Shown: positions 45,926-56,100 of the stretch, in pieces
How the letters are laid out: every line of letters starts with the position of its first letter
Numbering within the stretch: position 1 is the stretch's first letter
From: Flavobacterium cupreum
GTDB lineage: Bacteria; Bacteroidota; Bacteroidia; Flavobacteriales; Flavobacteriaceae
Assembly: GCF_003996965.1 (NCBI RefSeq)
Contig: NZ_QWDM01000003.1
Span: 124,001 to 188,000 of the forward strand
Length of the DNA: 64,000 nt
Direction of reading: 5' to 3'
Notes under the pieces: model-generated
The model's database searches: none
What the model was told of the DNA's origin: nothing
What the model saw: only the letters and a program-made list of their open reading frames with translations
Made by a program: the position numbers and the translations under genes

Positions 45926-46849
45926 TTAATTCACTTGTATTATTCCGTCATAGGTGCTGAATTTTAGGTTTGTGATATAGTTTATTTGTTTTAGGACACT
46001 ATCAAGTGAAGCATTCTTTTCGATAAAAACAGTCACTGGCGTGGTGAGCACAGCTTCGTTTTTGCAGGAAAAAGTTACTCCGTACTTATACTGTAAAATG
46101 GTAATAACCTGTTTTAATGTCGCCTGATTGAGCGTAATGTCTGTGTTGTACCAATTGATTGAAAGTGATTTATCGATTGCAAGTTTGGTCAGTTTGTCAC
46201 CGCTAAACAAAGCTTCTTCATGCGGAACCAAATCAACACTCTGATCTTTCGTAGAAACATTTACTTTTCCGGTTACCACAAGTACTTCACATTTTGATTT
46301 TGAAAACTGAATATGAAAAGAGGTTCCGACAACCCTTGTTTTGATTGGTCCGGATTGAATAATAAAAGGATGTTTTTTGTCTTTTGCCACGTCAAAAAAA
46401 GCATTTCCTTTCAGTAAGGAAACTTTTCTTTCGTCGCCCTTAAACCGGGCGGGATACTGAAAAGAAGAATTTGCTGCCAGATAAATTTTCGTACCATCAC
46501 TTAACCGGATTGATTTTGGAGATGATGCAGTTTTAAATGTTAATTGCTTTTCGATTGATGCACTCGGCTTATAAAGAATTCCTAAACCAACAAGAAAAAG
46601 AATACTGGCAGCAGCCATATATTTCAAATACGGACTAAAAATTTTCTTCTTCGCTATATGAAGCTGAATCCCTTTGTATATATTTTGGGAAACTTCGTCG
46701 CTGTTACCCATCGAAGCATCGTCCCATTTTGATTTTTTAAATTCAGTAAAGGCAAAATGATCTAATAAATTTTCCTCCGCTTTTGAGGTTTTATGCTGAG
46801 CACTTTTTTCTATAAGATACCCTAAACTGTGTTTGATTCTCTTTATCAT
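45926..46849 (-). CDS. FecR-family anti-sigma factor
   Basis: 307 residues. A cytoplasmic N-terminal part of about 90 residues binds the sigma factor, one transmembrane helix follows (about 74-91, AAASILFLVGLGILY), and a periplasmic FecR domain (IRLSDGTKIYLAANSSFQYP, VVGTSFHIQF) contacts the STN domain of the SusC receptor. The C-terminal DUF4974-type segment ends with LDSVLKQINYITNLKFS. It sits between the ECF sigma gene and the receptor gene, the classical transmembrane relay. Confidence 0.93.
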   Translation of the reverse strand: MIKRIKHSLGYLIEKSAQHKTSKAEENLLDHFAFTEFKKSKWDDASMGNSDEVSQNIYKGIQLHIAKKKIFSPYLKYMAAASILFLVGLGILYKPSASIEKQLTFKTASSPKSIRLSDGTKIYLAANSSFQYPARFKGDERKVSLLKGNAFFDVAKDKKHPFIIQSGPIKTRVVGTSFHIQFSKSKCEVLVVTGKVNVSTKDQSVDLVPHEEALFSGDKLTKLAIDKSLSINWYNTDITLNQATLKQVITILQYKYGVTFSCKNEAVLTTPVTVFIEKNASLDSVLKQINYITNLKFSTYDGIIQVN

Positions 46850-46927
46850 AATACTTATTGTTATGTATAAGTACCGGAAACCGGAAATCGTACTATCCGG
46901 AAATATTATGAAACCATTAACAGAAAG

Positions 46928-47458
46928 TTATTTTAAAAAATTTTGATGCAAAACGATGTAAGGTGCAAGCCAGGCCAGGTCTTTCAGGCCTTCACGCAGT
47001 TGTTTCAGACCGGAAGAAATTTGGTTTTTGACCGTTTGTTTTGATATTCCAAGTTCCGCAGCAATCTGGTCGATGGACATATCCTGAAATTTATACATCA
47101 GTAAAACTTCTTTTCTTTTTTCGGGAAGTTTGTCTAATAAGGAATAAAGCAGATCCATAACTTCAGGATCTATGGAGGTGAAATTATCAATAATATAATC
47201 TTCAAATTTATCTTCCAGAATGGTCTTGTCGAAACGGTTGTTCTGGTAATGTTTAAAAACCTGATTCTTGACCGCCCGAAATAAATAAGGCTCGATTGCA
47301 TTAATGCTGAGCTCGTCCTTTCTTTCCCATAAGTCAATAAAAACATCCTGAACAATGTTCTGTGCCAAGTCTTTATCCTGAGTCATGGTATACGAAAAGG
47401 CGTTTAGCTTTTTCCAGTATTCTGTATACGTTTTTTCAAATATTTCAGGGTTTTTCAT
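46928..47458 (-). CDS. ECF RNA polymerase sigma factor
   Basis: 176 residues. Region 2 with FSYTMTQDKDLAQNIVQDVFIDLWER and region 4 with QDMSIDQIAAELGISKQTVKN, typical of Bacteroidota ECF sigma factors. It probably binds FecR until the receptor senses its ligand, then transcribes the susC/susD operon and possibly the PI-PLC gene. It is followed by FecR at a 78-base gap. Confidence 0.93.
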   Translation of the reverse strand: MKNPEIFEKTYTEYWKKLNAFSYTMTQDKDLAQNIVQDVFIDLWERKDELSINAIEPYLFRAVKNQVFKHYQNNRFDKTILEDKFEDYIIDNFTSIDPEVMDLLYSLLDKLPEKRKEVLLMYKFQDMSIDQIAAELGISKQTVKNQISSGLKQLREGLKDLAWLAPYIVLHQNFLK

Positions 47459-47734
47459 AAAAATATTGGGGACTGTTTTATACTGTAAAATAATAAAATG
47501 TTATACCAAAGTTTTTTGCCTGAAGGTTAACTTTAAATTAAATAATAAACTCTTTTGCTGTAGTAATACTACTTTTTTGCCCAAGAAATGATACTGCGTT
47601 TGCGATTTGTTTTTTTTAAACTAACATAAAAACCAGATGTTGATTTTAATTTAGTACACTCAAAAGAGGAAGTATTCTCAGCTCTTCTCTCCTCGCCTTT
47701 TAATCCTCATTAGATCACATTATCAATTCAAATT

Positions 47735-48802
47735 ATGAAACAGATCCTGTTTGCATTATGTCTTGCCGGCACCCTGCAATGCACTGCACAAATACAAAAC
47801 GAAAACCTGAAAATAAACCAATTACAAGTCATTGGTTCCCACAATAGTTACAGACACGCTATCGAAACGGATTTATACAACCTGATTCAGGCGAAAGACA
47901 CTACACGCTCCCTTAAAGGTTTGCAATACACTCATATTGGCATCACAGAACAACTGAACAAAGGCCTTCGCAATTTAGAAATTGATGTTTTTGCGGATTC
48001 GAAAGGTGGAAAATACGCGCATCCGAAAGGACTGGACATCGTAAAATCACAAGAAGCGTACGATCCTAAGGGATTGATGAATAAGCCGGGTTTTAAGGTT
48101 TTTCACATGCCGGATATCGATTTCAGGACTTCCTGTTATACTTTCGAAATCTGTCTGCAGGAGCTTAAGAAATGGTCGGATGCGAATCCGGATCACGTTC
48201 CTGTTTTTATCACTTTGGAACCTAAGGACGGAGAAGCGAACTTCTTCGGAACGAAACCGGAAGATTTTACACCGGAAGTATTTGATGCTTTGGATAAAGT
48301 AATCCGTAAAGAATTGGGAAACAGTAAACTGATTACACCGGATATGGTGAGAGGAAAATACAGCACGCTTGAAGAAGCGGTTTTGCATAACAATTGGCCA
48401 ACACTGAAAAAAGCAAAGGGAAGATTCTTATTCCTGCTAGACAATAACGGCGCAAAAAGAGATTTGTACGCATTAAATCATCCGTCCCTAAAGGGACGCG
48501 CCGTTTTTATCAACGCTGAACCAGGAAAACCCGAAGCAGCAGCCTTATTCAGAAACAATTCCACAGATCCCGAAATTGCTGAACTTGTTAAAAAAGGATA
48601 CATCATACGCACCAGAGCCGATTCGGATACCAAAGAAGCAAGAGCCAATGACTATTCGCATTTTGAAGCAGCCAAAAATTCAGGAGCGCAGATCATTACG
48701 ACCGATTACTATTTGCCAAGTACGTTTTTCAATTCGCCTTATCAAATTAAATACGATGATGGGACGTATGCCAGAGTTAATCCTGTCAATGGAGTAAAAT
48801 AG
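47735..48802 (+). CDS. Secreted PI-PLC-C1-type phosphodiesterase
   Basis: 355 residues with a signal peptide (FALCLAGTLQCTAQ). The PI-PLC-like TIM barrel shows a catalytic His36 in IGSHNSYRH, the Glu82/Asp84 pair (LRNLEIDVF), His124 (FHMPDIDF) and ITLEPKDG; the Ca2+-dependent PI-PLC-C1 group is the best match. The enzyme would cleave phosphatidylinositol or a related phosphodiester outside the cell. It is divergent from the ECF sigma gene and faces the metallophosphoesterase, so release, dephosphorylation and TonB-dependent uptake may be linked. Confidence 0.85.
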   Translation: MKQILFALCLAGTLQCTAQIQNENLKINQLQVIGSHNSYRHAIETDLYNLIQAKDTTRSLKGLQYTHIGITEQLNKGLRNLEIDVFADSKGGKYAHPKGLDIVKSQEAYDPKGLMNKPGFKVFHMPDIDFRTSCYTFEICLQELKKWSDANPDHVPVFITLEPKDGEANFFGTKPEDFTPEVFDALDKVIRKELGNSKLITPDMVRGKYSTLEEAVLHNNWPTLKKAKGRFLFLLDNNGAKRDLYALNHPSLKGRAVFINAEPGKPEAAALFRNNSTDPEIAELVKKGYIIRTRADSDTKEARANDYSHFEAAKNSGAQIITTDYYLPSTFFNSPYQIKYDDGTYARVNPVNGVK

Positions 48803-48820
48803 TTTCAGGTTTTTTTAGTT

Positions 48821-48869
48821 TCAGGTTTCAGGTTTTACTTTGTGGTTGAATCTGAAACCTGATTTTTTT
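48821..48869 (+). terminator. Terminator of the PI-PLC-like gene
   Basis: TCAGGTTTCAG (48821-48831) pairs with CTGAAACCTGA (48852-48862), followed by seven T. Confidence 0.75.
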
Positions 48870-49296
48870 GTGGTTATTTTAGTTCACGCAGATTTTGCAG
48901 ATTCTGCAGATTTTTACACTGTATTTTGCTAACTAACCAAAGCTGTGTGATTTCTATGTAGGATATTCGAACGGTAGCGAACAAACGAAGTAAATCACAT
49001 ACACAGAGCAGGAATGTTACCCGGCAATCAAAGTCATTGCAAAGAATGAGCACGTTATACTACACGGATTCAGCAAATGAGATTTCTCCTTCGTCGAAAT
49101 GACAAAAATTGCGCAGAAAATCTGCTAAATCTGCGTGAAACAAACTTCATAAACTTTGCTATAATTCTAACATGCCTTGCGTTTAAACCTACTTTAAAAA
49201 GATTATTGACAAAGAGCCTTGCGCACCTTGCGTTTGTTCAACACAAACTAGATAAAAGAACTTTGCGTGCCTTGCGGTTAAACTAGTCCTGTTTTG
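48870..49296. other. Gene-free gap with GCAGA/GCAAGG-type repeats
   Basis: Convergent gap. It holds several pieces of dispersed flavobacterial intergenic repeats, such as GCAGATTTTGCAGATTCTGC at about 48889 and GCCTTGCG units at about 49163-49276. No gene seen; the short frame at 49077 is repeat-derived. Confidence 0.45.
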
Positions 49297-49342
49297 CAGT
49301 CTCAGTCCCAGTTTGCAGTTTACAAACTGAGACTGTAAACTG
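49297..49342. terminator. Overlapping alternative hairpins
   Basis: CAGTCTCAGT (49297-49306) pairs with ACTGAGACTG (49326-49335), while CAGTTTACA (49316-49324) pairs with TGTAAACTG (49334-49342). The two hairpins interlock (a pseudoknot or mutually exclusive folds) just beyond the metallophosphoesterase stop. Confidence 0.5.
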
Positions 49343-49352
49343 CGACTGAAAA

Positions 49353-51308
49353 CTACCTAACCTCTCCTGTTTTCAAATCAACACTAAAATGATCCGCCGG
49401 AACTTCGTGCATGAATTTACTGAAGATCGTCAGGAAAAGGCGCATTTGGTTTTGCAGTGGTTTTTCTTTTGAAAACGTTTCTTCTTTGTAATTCTCAGAA
49501 AACAATTGTGACAGAATTTTATATTGTGCCGCCCGTTCTGTTCCTACGTCTGTTAAGGCTAATTCATCGGCGCTTCTGAAACGGTAGAAATCGACCAGAA
49601 GATCATAGCCCGTCCACTTTTTGAAATCTTCTTTTCGGAGCTTGTTTTCAGCAAGCAATGCAGCCGTTTTTTGTTCGGCGGCGGCCCATTCTGTCTTGAA
49701 ATTGTCTTTGTTTTTGAGAATTGCATCAAAATCTTTATCCGATTTTATATTTCCCAAAACCAGCAAATCCTCTCCGTTTACCTTCAAAATAAAATCTTTG
49801 AACGCTGCAGGCCAGTCATCTGCTAAAAAACGAAGACGAACCAGCTCTTTCAGGTGGAAATCGGTAAACTCGTGGTAGTTTTTCGTTTTTAAGATGTCAA
49901 TATTCCAGATGTCTTTGGTTTGTTTGCTTTCGAGAAACTGATATTCCGTTTTATATAAATCAAAAAGTTCATCGTAATGGGGAACATCATCAATGGTAAT
50001 CGTCTGAATATCGACCAGATTATCTTTTTGAATCGTCAGTAATTTATAAGCCGGAATATATGCTGCCAGTGAAGGTGTCTGAATATTGACCAGCGTATTG
50101 CCTTTTGCGGTAGTCCGCACTCCGGTATCATTGATGTGCATATGTCCGCCAAAGTGAATCTTCAGTCCGGCATCGGCAAAGACCTGCGCTACTTCTTCTG
50201 TCGGAACCCGGTTGAGCTGCCATTTGTTCGGTCCCAGTAATTCTTTTATTTCAGCGGAAGCGTCATCGTTAAAATCAATCATTGGAAAATGACTGAACGC
50301 AATCAGCGTTTTGCCTTGTTTTTTCGCTTCAAGCGAAATGTCCTCTACCCATTTTATTAAATGTTTCTTGTTCGAAAGTACATTGTTATATCCCGTGCTT
50401 GCTTCGGAATAATTCTTTGGGTCTTTTGGATCTGCTGTTGCGTTTTTCTTCGGAATATACACATTCCCGTCAATCGCCATTAACCAAAGTCCTTCAATAG
50501 GTTCTACGACGTAACTTACATCGGGAACTTCATAACCCGGAGCTACACTATAAACTCTGTTGGCCAGTACAGCGGCTTCAGAAGCTTTTGCATAGGTATA
50601 ATTCTGACTGGTGTACGCTGCAAAAGGTGTCGACCAGAATTTATATTTTTTACTGGGGTAAAATCCGAAATCTTTAAGTCCTTCGGTAATTCCCAAATAA
50701 CCCATTTTTGCGAGATCGGCGGTCACGACAACAGGCTGCTCCAGGTCTAAATTAGGTTTATACATTTCGGCTTTGCTGTAAATCGGCTGATTTTTCCCTC
50801 CGTTTCCTAAAAAGTCTTCTTTGCCTGATTCCTGTGCAAATGGCCCAACGGGATCGTGATTTCCTGTCGTGATAAAAAATTCAATTCCGTATTTTTTTTT
50901 GTATTCAGATAAGATTTTTTCCAGTCCGCGAACATGAATTGGCTGGCCATCATCGGTGTAATCACCGGGAAGGGCTACATATTTTATTTTTCGTCTCGCG
51001 ATATCGTCTAAAGCAGCCAGAAAAGCAAAATAGTTTTCGTTAAAAATGCGTGTGGAATGCAGCTGGGAAGCCATCGTCCGAAGCAAGGTGTATTGTCCAG
51101 TCTTCGGATTTAGAATTCCGCGGTATTCATTATCGGAAAATTTTCCAAACAAATCCTGCAAATGCACGTCAGATAAAAAGGCTACCTGCACCCCATCCAG
51201 TTTGGTTTTCTTTTGGGCTGAAAGGCTATAATTGAAAAAAAGCAGGAATAAAAAAATGAAACGAACGGCATATTTTTCCGGCAGGAGCATTTTATTCTTT
51301 ACAATCAT
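49353..51308 (-). CDS. Secreted metallophosphoesterase
   Basis: 651 residues with a signal peptide (FIFLFLLFFNYSLSAQ). Calcineurin-like phosphoesterase motifs appear in order: FLSDVHLQD, LPGDYTDDG, TTGNHDPV, FSHFPM and GGHMHINDTG, the di-metal ligands. A C-terminal helical domain (about 430-651) is not typical of short phosphatases. It probably hydrolyses phosphomono- or diesters in the periplasm or outside. With the neighbouring PI-PLC-like gene it forms a plausible lipid-phosphate degradation set. Confidence 0.88.
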   Translation of the reverse strand: MIVKNKMLLPEKYAVRFIFLFLLFFNYSLSAQKKTKLDGVQVAFLSDVHLQDLFGKFSDNEYRGILNPKTGQYTLLRTMASQLHSTRIFNENYFAFLAALDDIARRKIKYVALPGDYTDDGQPIHVRGLEKILSEYKKKYGIEFFITTGNHDPVGPFAQESGKEDFLGNGGKNQPIYSKAEMYKPNLDLEQPVVVTADLAKMGYLGITEGLKDFGFYPSKKYKFWSTPFAAYTSQNYTYAKASEAAVLANRVYSVAPGYEVPDVSYVVEPIEGLWLMAIDGNVYIPKKNATADPKDPKNYSEASTGYNNVLSNKKHLIKWVEDISLEAKKQGKTLIAFSHFPMIDFNDDASAEIKELLGPNKWQLNRVPTEEVAQVFADAGLKIHFGGHMHINDTGVRTTAKGNTLVNIQTPSLAAYIPAYKLLTIQKDNLVDIQTITIDDVPHYDELFDLYKTEYQFLESKQTKDIWNIDILKTKNYHEFTDFHLKELVRLRFLADDWPAAFKDFILKVNGEDLLVLGNIKSDKDFDAILKNKDNFKTEWAAAEQKTAALLAENKLRKEDFKKWTGYDLLVDFYRFRSADELALTDVGTERAAQYKILSQLFSENYKEETFSKEKPLQNQMRLFLTIFSKFMHEVPADHFSVDLKTGEVR

Positions 51309-51421
51309 GGCACAACAGTTTATAAATGGGCTTATATAAGTTTACAAGCTGCAATTTTAACTATTAAAACCTGAAATCGTTTTATGAAAGTGTTATGGAA
51401 TAATAATTTTTAGGAGAATCA

Positions 51422-52006
51422 TTAACTGTTGATCGAAATAATAAATTTTAAGATTTCATCGGTATTCAAAATATAATCCGGTGTCGTGTGGACTATGGCA
51501 TTATTGGGCATAAAAGGCATATCTGCTGATTCGGGATCCTGAACAATAATTATTCCGCCGGCTTTCTGAATCATTTTTAATCCCTCCGTGCCGTCAGAAT
51601 TGGAACCTGACAGTAAAATTCCAACAAGGCTGTCGCCGTAAATCTCGGCTGCAGATTCAAAAGAAACATCGATACTGGGACGGCTGTAGTTTACTTTTTC
51701 TGAGGTATCCAGGGAAATCGTTTCGTTTTTTTCAAACAATAAATGGTAGTTCGATGGCGCCACATATAAAAACCCCGGCAATAACGGTTCTTTGTCTTCT
51801 ATTATTTTTACAGGAACTTCTGTTTTTATTTTGATTAATTCTTCCAGCGTCATGTCGTCTGTTCCTCTTCTGTGAAGTACAATTACCAGGGCGAAAGAAT
51901 TTAAAACGGATAGCTCCGGCAGGATTTGCATCAAAGCGTTTAAACTTCCCGCAGATCCTCCTATGATCACTAATTTACATTTTGCATTTATTTTATCTTC
52001 CGCCAT
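51422..52006 (-). CDS. CheB-type methylesterase without receiver domain
   Basis: 194 residues corresponding to the CheB catalytic domain only. Ser18 (IIGGSAGS), His45 (VLHRRG) and the Asp of SGSNSDG form the catalytic triad. A true CheB has an N-terminal receiver that controls it; here the separate receiver protein of the same operon (52805) may do so. No methyl-accepting chemoreceptor or CheA is present nearby, so its substrate may be a different protein. It overlaps the CheR gene by 19 bases. Confidence 0.88.
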   Translation of the reverse strand: MAEDKINAKCKLVIIGGSAGSLNALMQILPELSVLNSFALVIVLHRRGTDDMTLEELIKIKTEVPVKIIEDKEPLLPGFLYVAPSNYHLLFEKNETISLDTSEKVNYSRPSIDVSFESAAEIYGDSLVGILLSGSNSDGTEGLKMIQKAGGIIIVQDPESADMPFMPNNAIVHTTPDYILNTDEILKFIISINS

Positions 52007-52797
52007 ACCTTTTCTTTCTCTAACTGTTTATATTTAGTAGTAGATATAGAATATTTTATAGTTTCTTTTGTCCCTAAAGCTAAAAAACCCAGAATAGACA
52101 AACTTTCGTCGAATAAATTTATAACTCTTTTTTGAAGGTTATTATCAAAATAGATCAAAACATTGCGGCACAGAATAAAGTCGAATTCATTAAAGGAATT
52201 GTCTGAAACCAGATTATGCTGCGAGAAAACCATTTTTTCGGCTAATTCTTCATTGAACTTGGCAATACCGTAATTGGCAATGTAATAACTGGAAAAATCT
52301 TCCTGTCCTCCGGAGTCCCGGTAATTTTCGGAGTATTCTTTCATCATCCGCAAGGGAAAAATTCCTTTTTTGGCCGTTTCCAGCACTTTCGAATTGATAT
52401 CCGTGGCATAAATGATAGATTTGTGAAGGAGTCCTGCCTCTCTGAGCATTATCGCCATAGAATACACTTCTTCTCCCGTGGAACAGCCTGCATGCCACAG
52501 ACGAATAAAGGGTTTTGGCGCCAGCTGGGGCAAAATTTCATTTCTTACTACCTTATAAAAAGCGGGATCACGAAACATCTCGGTAACATTGACGGTAATT
52601 TCGTCAATCATATTTTTATAATATTCCGGATCGTACCTTACCTTTGACAGAAATTCATAAAAATTTTTGAATCCGTCTAATTGATATATCCTGTTGACAC
52701 GCCTTTTCAGAGATGCTCTGGAATAACTTCCAAAATCAAAGCCATAATATTCGTAAATATCATTTATAAGGGTTTCTAACTCAATATCTTCAATCAT
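51988..52797 (-). CDS. CheR-type SAM-dependent methyltransferase
   Basis: 269 residues with the CheR N-terminal helical part (ETLINDIYEYYGFDFGSYSRASLKRRV) and the SAM fold (LWHAGCSTGEEVYSMAIML, ATDINSKVLETA, CRNVLIYFD). CheR methylates glutamates of chemoreceptors in the classical pathway; its target here is unclear. The operon order is hybrid kinase, receiver, CheR, CheB, a known CheB-CheR-hybrid kinase combination in bacteria that is not flagellar chemotaxis. Confidence 0.92.
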   Translation of the reverse strand: MIEDIELETLINDIYEYYGFDFGSYSRASLKRRVNRIYQLDGFKNFYEFLSKVRYDPEYYKNMIDEITVNVTEMFRDPAFYKVVRNEILPQLAPKPFIRLWHAGCSTGEEVYSMAIMLREAGLLHKSIIYATDINSKVLETAKKGIFPLRMMKEYSENYRDSGGQEDFSSYYIANYGIAKFNEELAEKMVFSQHNLVSDNSFNEFDFILCRNVLIYFDNNLQKRVINLFDESLSILGFLALGTKETIKYSISTTKYKQLEKEKVWRKIK

Positions 52798-52804
52798 ACT
52801 TAAT

Positions 52805-53170
52805 TCAAATTTTAGATAATGCTTTAAGCAGTTTATCTACATCAATAGGTTTTGAAACATAATCATCGGCACCGGCCTCAAGGCATTTTTCCTTATCACC
52901 GGTCATTGCCTGTGCCGTCACTGCCACAATCAGCGTATCTTCTCTGGAAGGTATTTTTTTTATTAGCGGAATAGCTTCATAACCATCCATTTCGGGCATC
53001 ATCATATCAATCAGGATAGCGTCAACCGTCTCATCTGTCTGTAACAGTTTTAATGCTTCTTCGGCACTTAAGCAAGATATACAGTCGAATGATTTAACCT
53101 TCAGGGTATGAACCAAAGCGAAAATATTTCTCGAATCGTCATCAATAATTAAGACTCTTTTTGTACTCAT
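52805..53170 (-). CDS. Single-domain response regulator
   Basis: 121 residues from the Met at 53170, preceded by a purine-rich AAAGGA; a Met at 53188 overlapping the stop of the hybrid-kinase gene (TAATG) would add six residues. Receiver hallmarks: IIDDDSRN, AILIDMMMPEMDG and VSKPIDVDK. No output domain, so it probably relays phosphate within the operon, perhaps to the CheB-like enzyme by contact. It closely resembles the last receiver of the upstream hybrid kinase. Confidence 0.88.
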   Translation of the reverse strand: MSTKRVLIIDDDSRNIFALVHTLKVKSFDCISCLSAEEALKLLQTDETVDAILIDMMMPEMDGYEAIPLIKKIPSREDTLIVAVTAQAMTGDKEKCLEAGADDYVSKPIDVDKLLKALSKI

Positions 53171-53187
53171 TTCGTAATCCTTTAACA

Positions 53188-56100
53188 TTAAAATTTATCA
53201 TATAACCAAACACGCAACAACGACAATAACTGGTCAATATCTACCGGTTTTGTAATGTAATCTGACGCACCCGCCCTAATGCATTTTTCGCGGTCCCCTG
53301 TCATTGCTTTTGCCGTTACGGCGATTAACGGTAAGTTGATAAATTTAGGTATTGTACGTATTTTTTCTGCCGTTTCATATCCGTCCATATTAGGCATCAT
53401 CATATCTAAAAGAACGATATCCGTATCCGGGTTTTCTTCTAATATTTTGATAGCTTCATTTCCGTCAAATGCCGTGATTACACTCATTTTAAAAATCTCC
53501 AGGGCTTTTGTAAGCGAATAGATATTTCGAACATCGTCATCTACGATCAGTACTTTTTTATCGTGCAGTACGTTATTCAGCAAATTAAGCTTTTTATGGC
53601 TTTCTTTTTTACCGTCTGCTCCTTTTGTTTCTTCTACCAAATGTAAAAACAAAGATACTTCATCTAACATTCTCTGGTACGAATGAGCGGTTTTTACTAT
53701 AATAGAATCGGCGTATTTTTTAATTTTAACTTCTTCTTTCAGGGATAAGCTCTTTCCTGTAAATACAATTACCGGCAGGTTTTCTAAGCCCGGACTCTTT
53801 TTAACACCATCTAGAATCTTGTAGGCATGGGCATCCGGAATTCCCATATCCAGAATGACACAATCTATTTCCTTTTTGTTTAAAGCAACCAGTCCTTCAG
53901 AAACTTCGCTTTTGATTTCAGAATTAATGTCATGTGTTTCTAAAAAGAATGCCAGTGCTTTGGCGTGTTTCGGATTATCTTCGATAATTAAAACTTTTTG
54001 CGATTCTTTGTTTATGATATGCTCTATTCGTGTGAAAACTTCCGGGATTCTGTCAAATGCAACCGGCTTATCAAGAAAATCGATAGCACCCTTCAGCAAA
54101 CTTTCCTGTTTTAGTTTATGCGAGGACATGATGTGTACCGGAATATGTTTCGTATTTCCGTTGTTTTTCAATTCCTCCAGCACTTCCCATCCGCTTTTTA
54201 TGGGCAGCTCGATATCCAGTAAAATTCCGACCGGTTTGTACATGATCGCAAAATTCAGTGCGTAATCACCACGAACAGAAACAACGGCTTTATACCCATT
54301 TTTTCTGCTGAATGCCAGCAATGATTTTGCAAAATTAAGATCGTCTTCCACAATCAAAATTACTTTGTCCCCTTCGGAAATATCGTTCCTGTCGTCTTCA
54401 ATTTCCTCCGGAATTACAGTTGAGATGTATTTGTTTTTGATTTTTTTCAACTCTTCTGATTCTGCTTCGGTAATTTCTAAAGGAGGCGTTTTCTCTACAA
54501 CTACTTTTTTACTGAATGAACCGAAAACAGGTAAACATAATGTAAAACTGCTTCCTTTTCCTACTGTACTGTGCAGGATAATCTCTCCTCGTAATAATTT
54601 TGCCAGTTCCCTGCTGATCGATAGTCCCAGACCAGTCCCTCCGTACTTTCGTTTTGTAGAACCGTCTGCCTGCTGGAACGCTTCAAAAATCAATGGCTGT
54701 TTGTCCAGCGGGATTCCGATTCCGGTATCTTTTACGATAAAACAAATGACTTTATCGTCGTCTTCGTTTACTTTGATTTCCAGACTTACTGATCCTTTTT
54801 CGGTGAATTTGATGGCATTTGAAATTAGATTTTTAAGAATCTGCTCTAATCTCATTTTATCTGTTTTTATGACAATCGGAGCATCTTTCGTAATAATCTC
54901 AAAACCGATGTTTTTCTCTTTTGCCACAAACGAGAATAAATTCGACATGCTGTCTGTAATTTCTTTGGTTGACACATCCAAAAATTCAAGTTCCATTTTA
55001 CCGGCTTCAATTTTAGATAAATCCAGAATTTCATCAATCAGGCCCAGTAAGCTGTTCCCTGAACTCTGGATTACTTTTGCAAATTCGATTTCCTCGTTAT
55101 TCATGCCTCTGCTGTTATTCTCCGATAATAATCGGCTTAAAAGCAAAATAGAGTTTAAAGGTGTTCTTAATTCGTGTGACATATTGGCCAAAAATTCAGA
55201 CTTATAGCGTGTGGTCAGTTCTAACGCTTCTGATTTTTTCTGAATTTCATTATTTTTTTCTTCCAGAAGGACACTTCGTTCCGAAAGTTCCTCATTGGTT
55301 TGTTCCAGTTCTTCCTGCTGTACCCTCAATTCTTCTTCAGAAGCCTGCAATTTTTCCGTCTGTGCTTCCAGTTCGGCATTAATTGCTTCGAGTTCACTGT
55401 GCTGAATACGTAATTCTTCAGATTGTGACTGTGTTTCTTCCAGCAATTCCATAACACGTTTACGGTTTTGGGTTGATTTGATTGCAATGCCGATATTATT
55501 GCCTACTATTCTCAGGAATTCCAGATGAAGGTCAGAAAAGCCATAAATACTGGCCAATTCAAGTGCTCCTTCTATTCGGATATCAATTAAAGGAACTGCT
55601 ACAATATGAGTTGGTTTTATTTCGCCCAATGCATAATTAATGTGAATAAAATCAGATGATAATGTTTTTAATTCCAATATTTTACCGGAAACAATAGACT
55701 GTCCCAGCAAACCATCGCCCTTCTGAATACGTTCTCTGTTTTTTGTCGGTATATAGCTATATCCTGCCGTCGAAAAAAGTTCGTCACCTTCCACAATATA
55801 CATAACACCTGCACTACTGTTGGTATACGTACATAAAAACTCAATAACATCTTTGGATAACTGAGTCAGTGTTTTATCACCCAGCATTACATTATTTAGC
55901 TTGGCAATACCCGCCTGCAGCCATTCTTTTTCTGATAATAAACTAAAGGACGATTTTAGGGAAGAACTCATATTATTTAATGATTCCCCAACGCTTCCAA
56001 GCGCATCCGTCTTAGTATCTTCTACCTTGATATCGTAATTCCCACTGGAAATGTTTGTGGCAATAGTACTGATCGCTGCAATTCTTTCGGCTGTTTCCCT

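Noticed and set aside
49077..49286. Plus-strand frame of 69 codons between the two phosphoesterase genes
   Set aside because: It covers iterated GCCTTGCG-type intergenic repeats and has no homologous look.
48870..49296. Possible CRISPR array from repeated GCAGA/GCAAGG words
   Set aside because: The words differ in length and spacing and there are no regular spacers.
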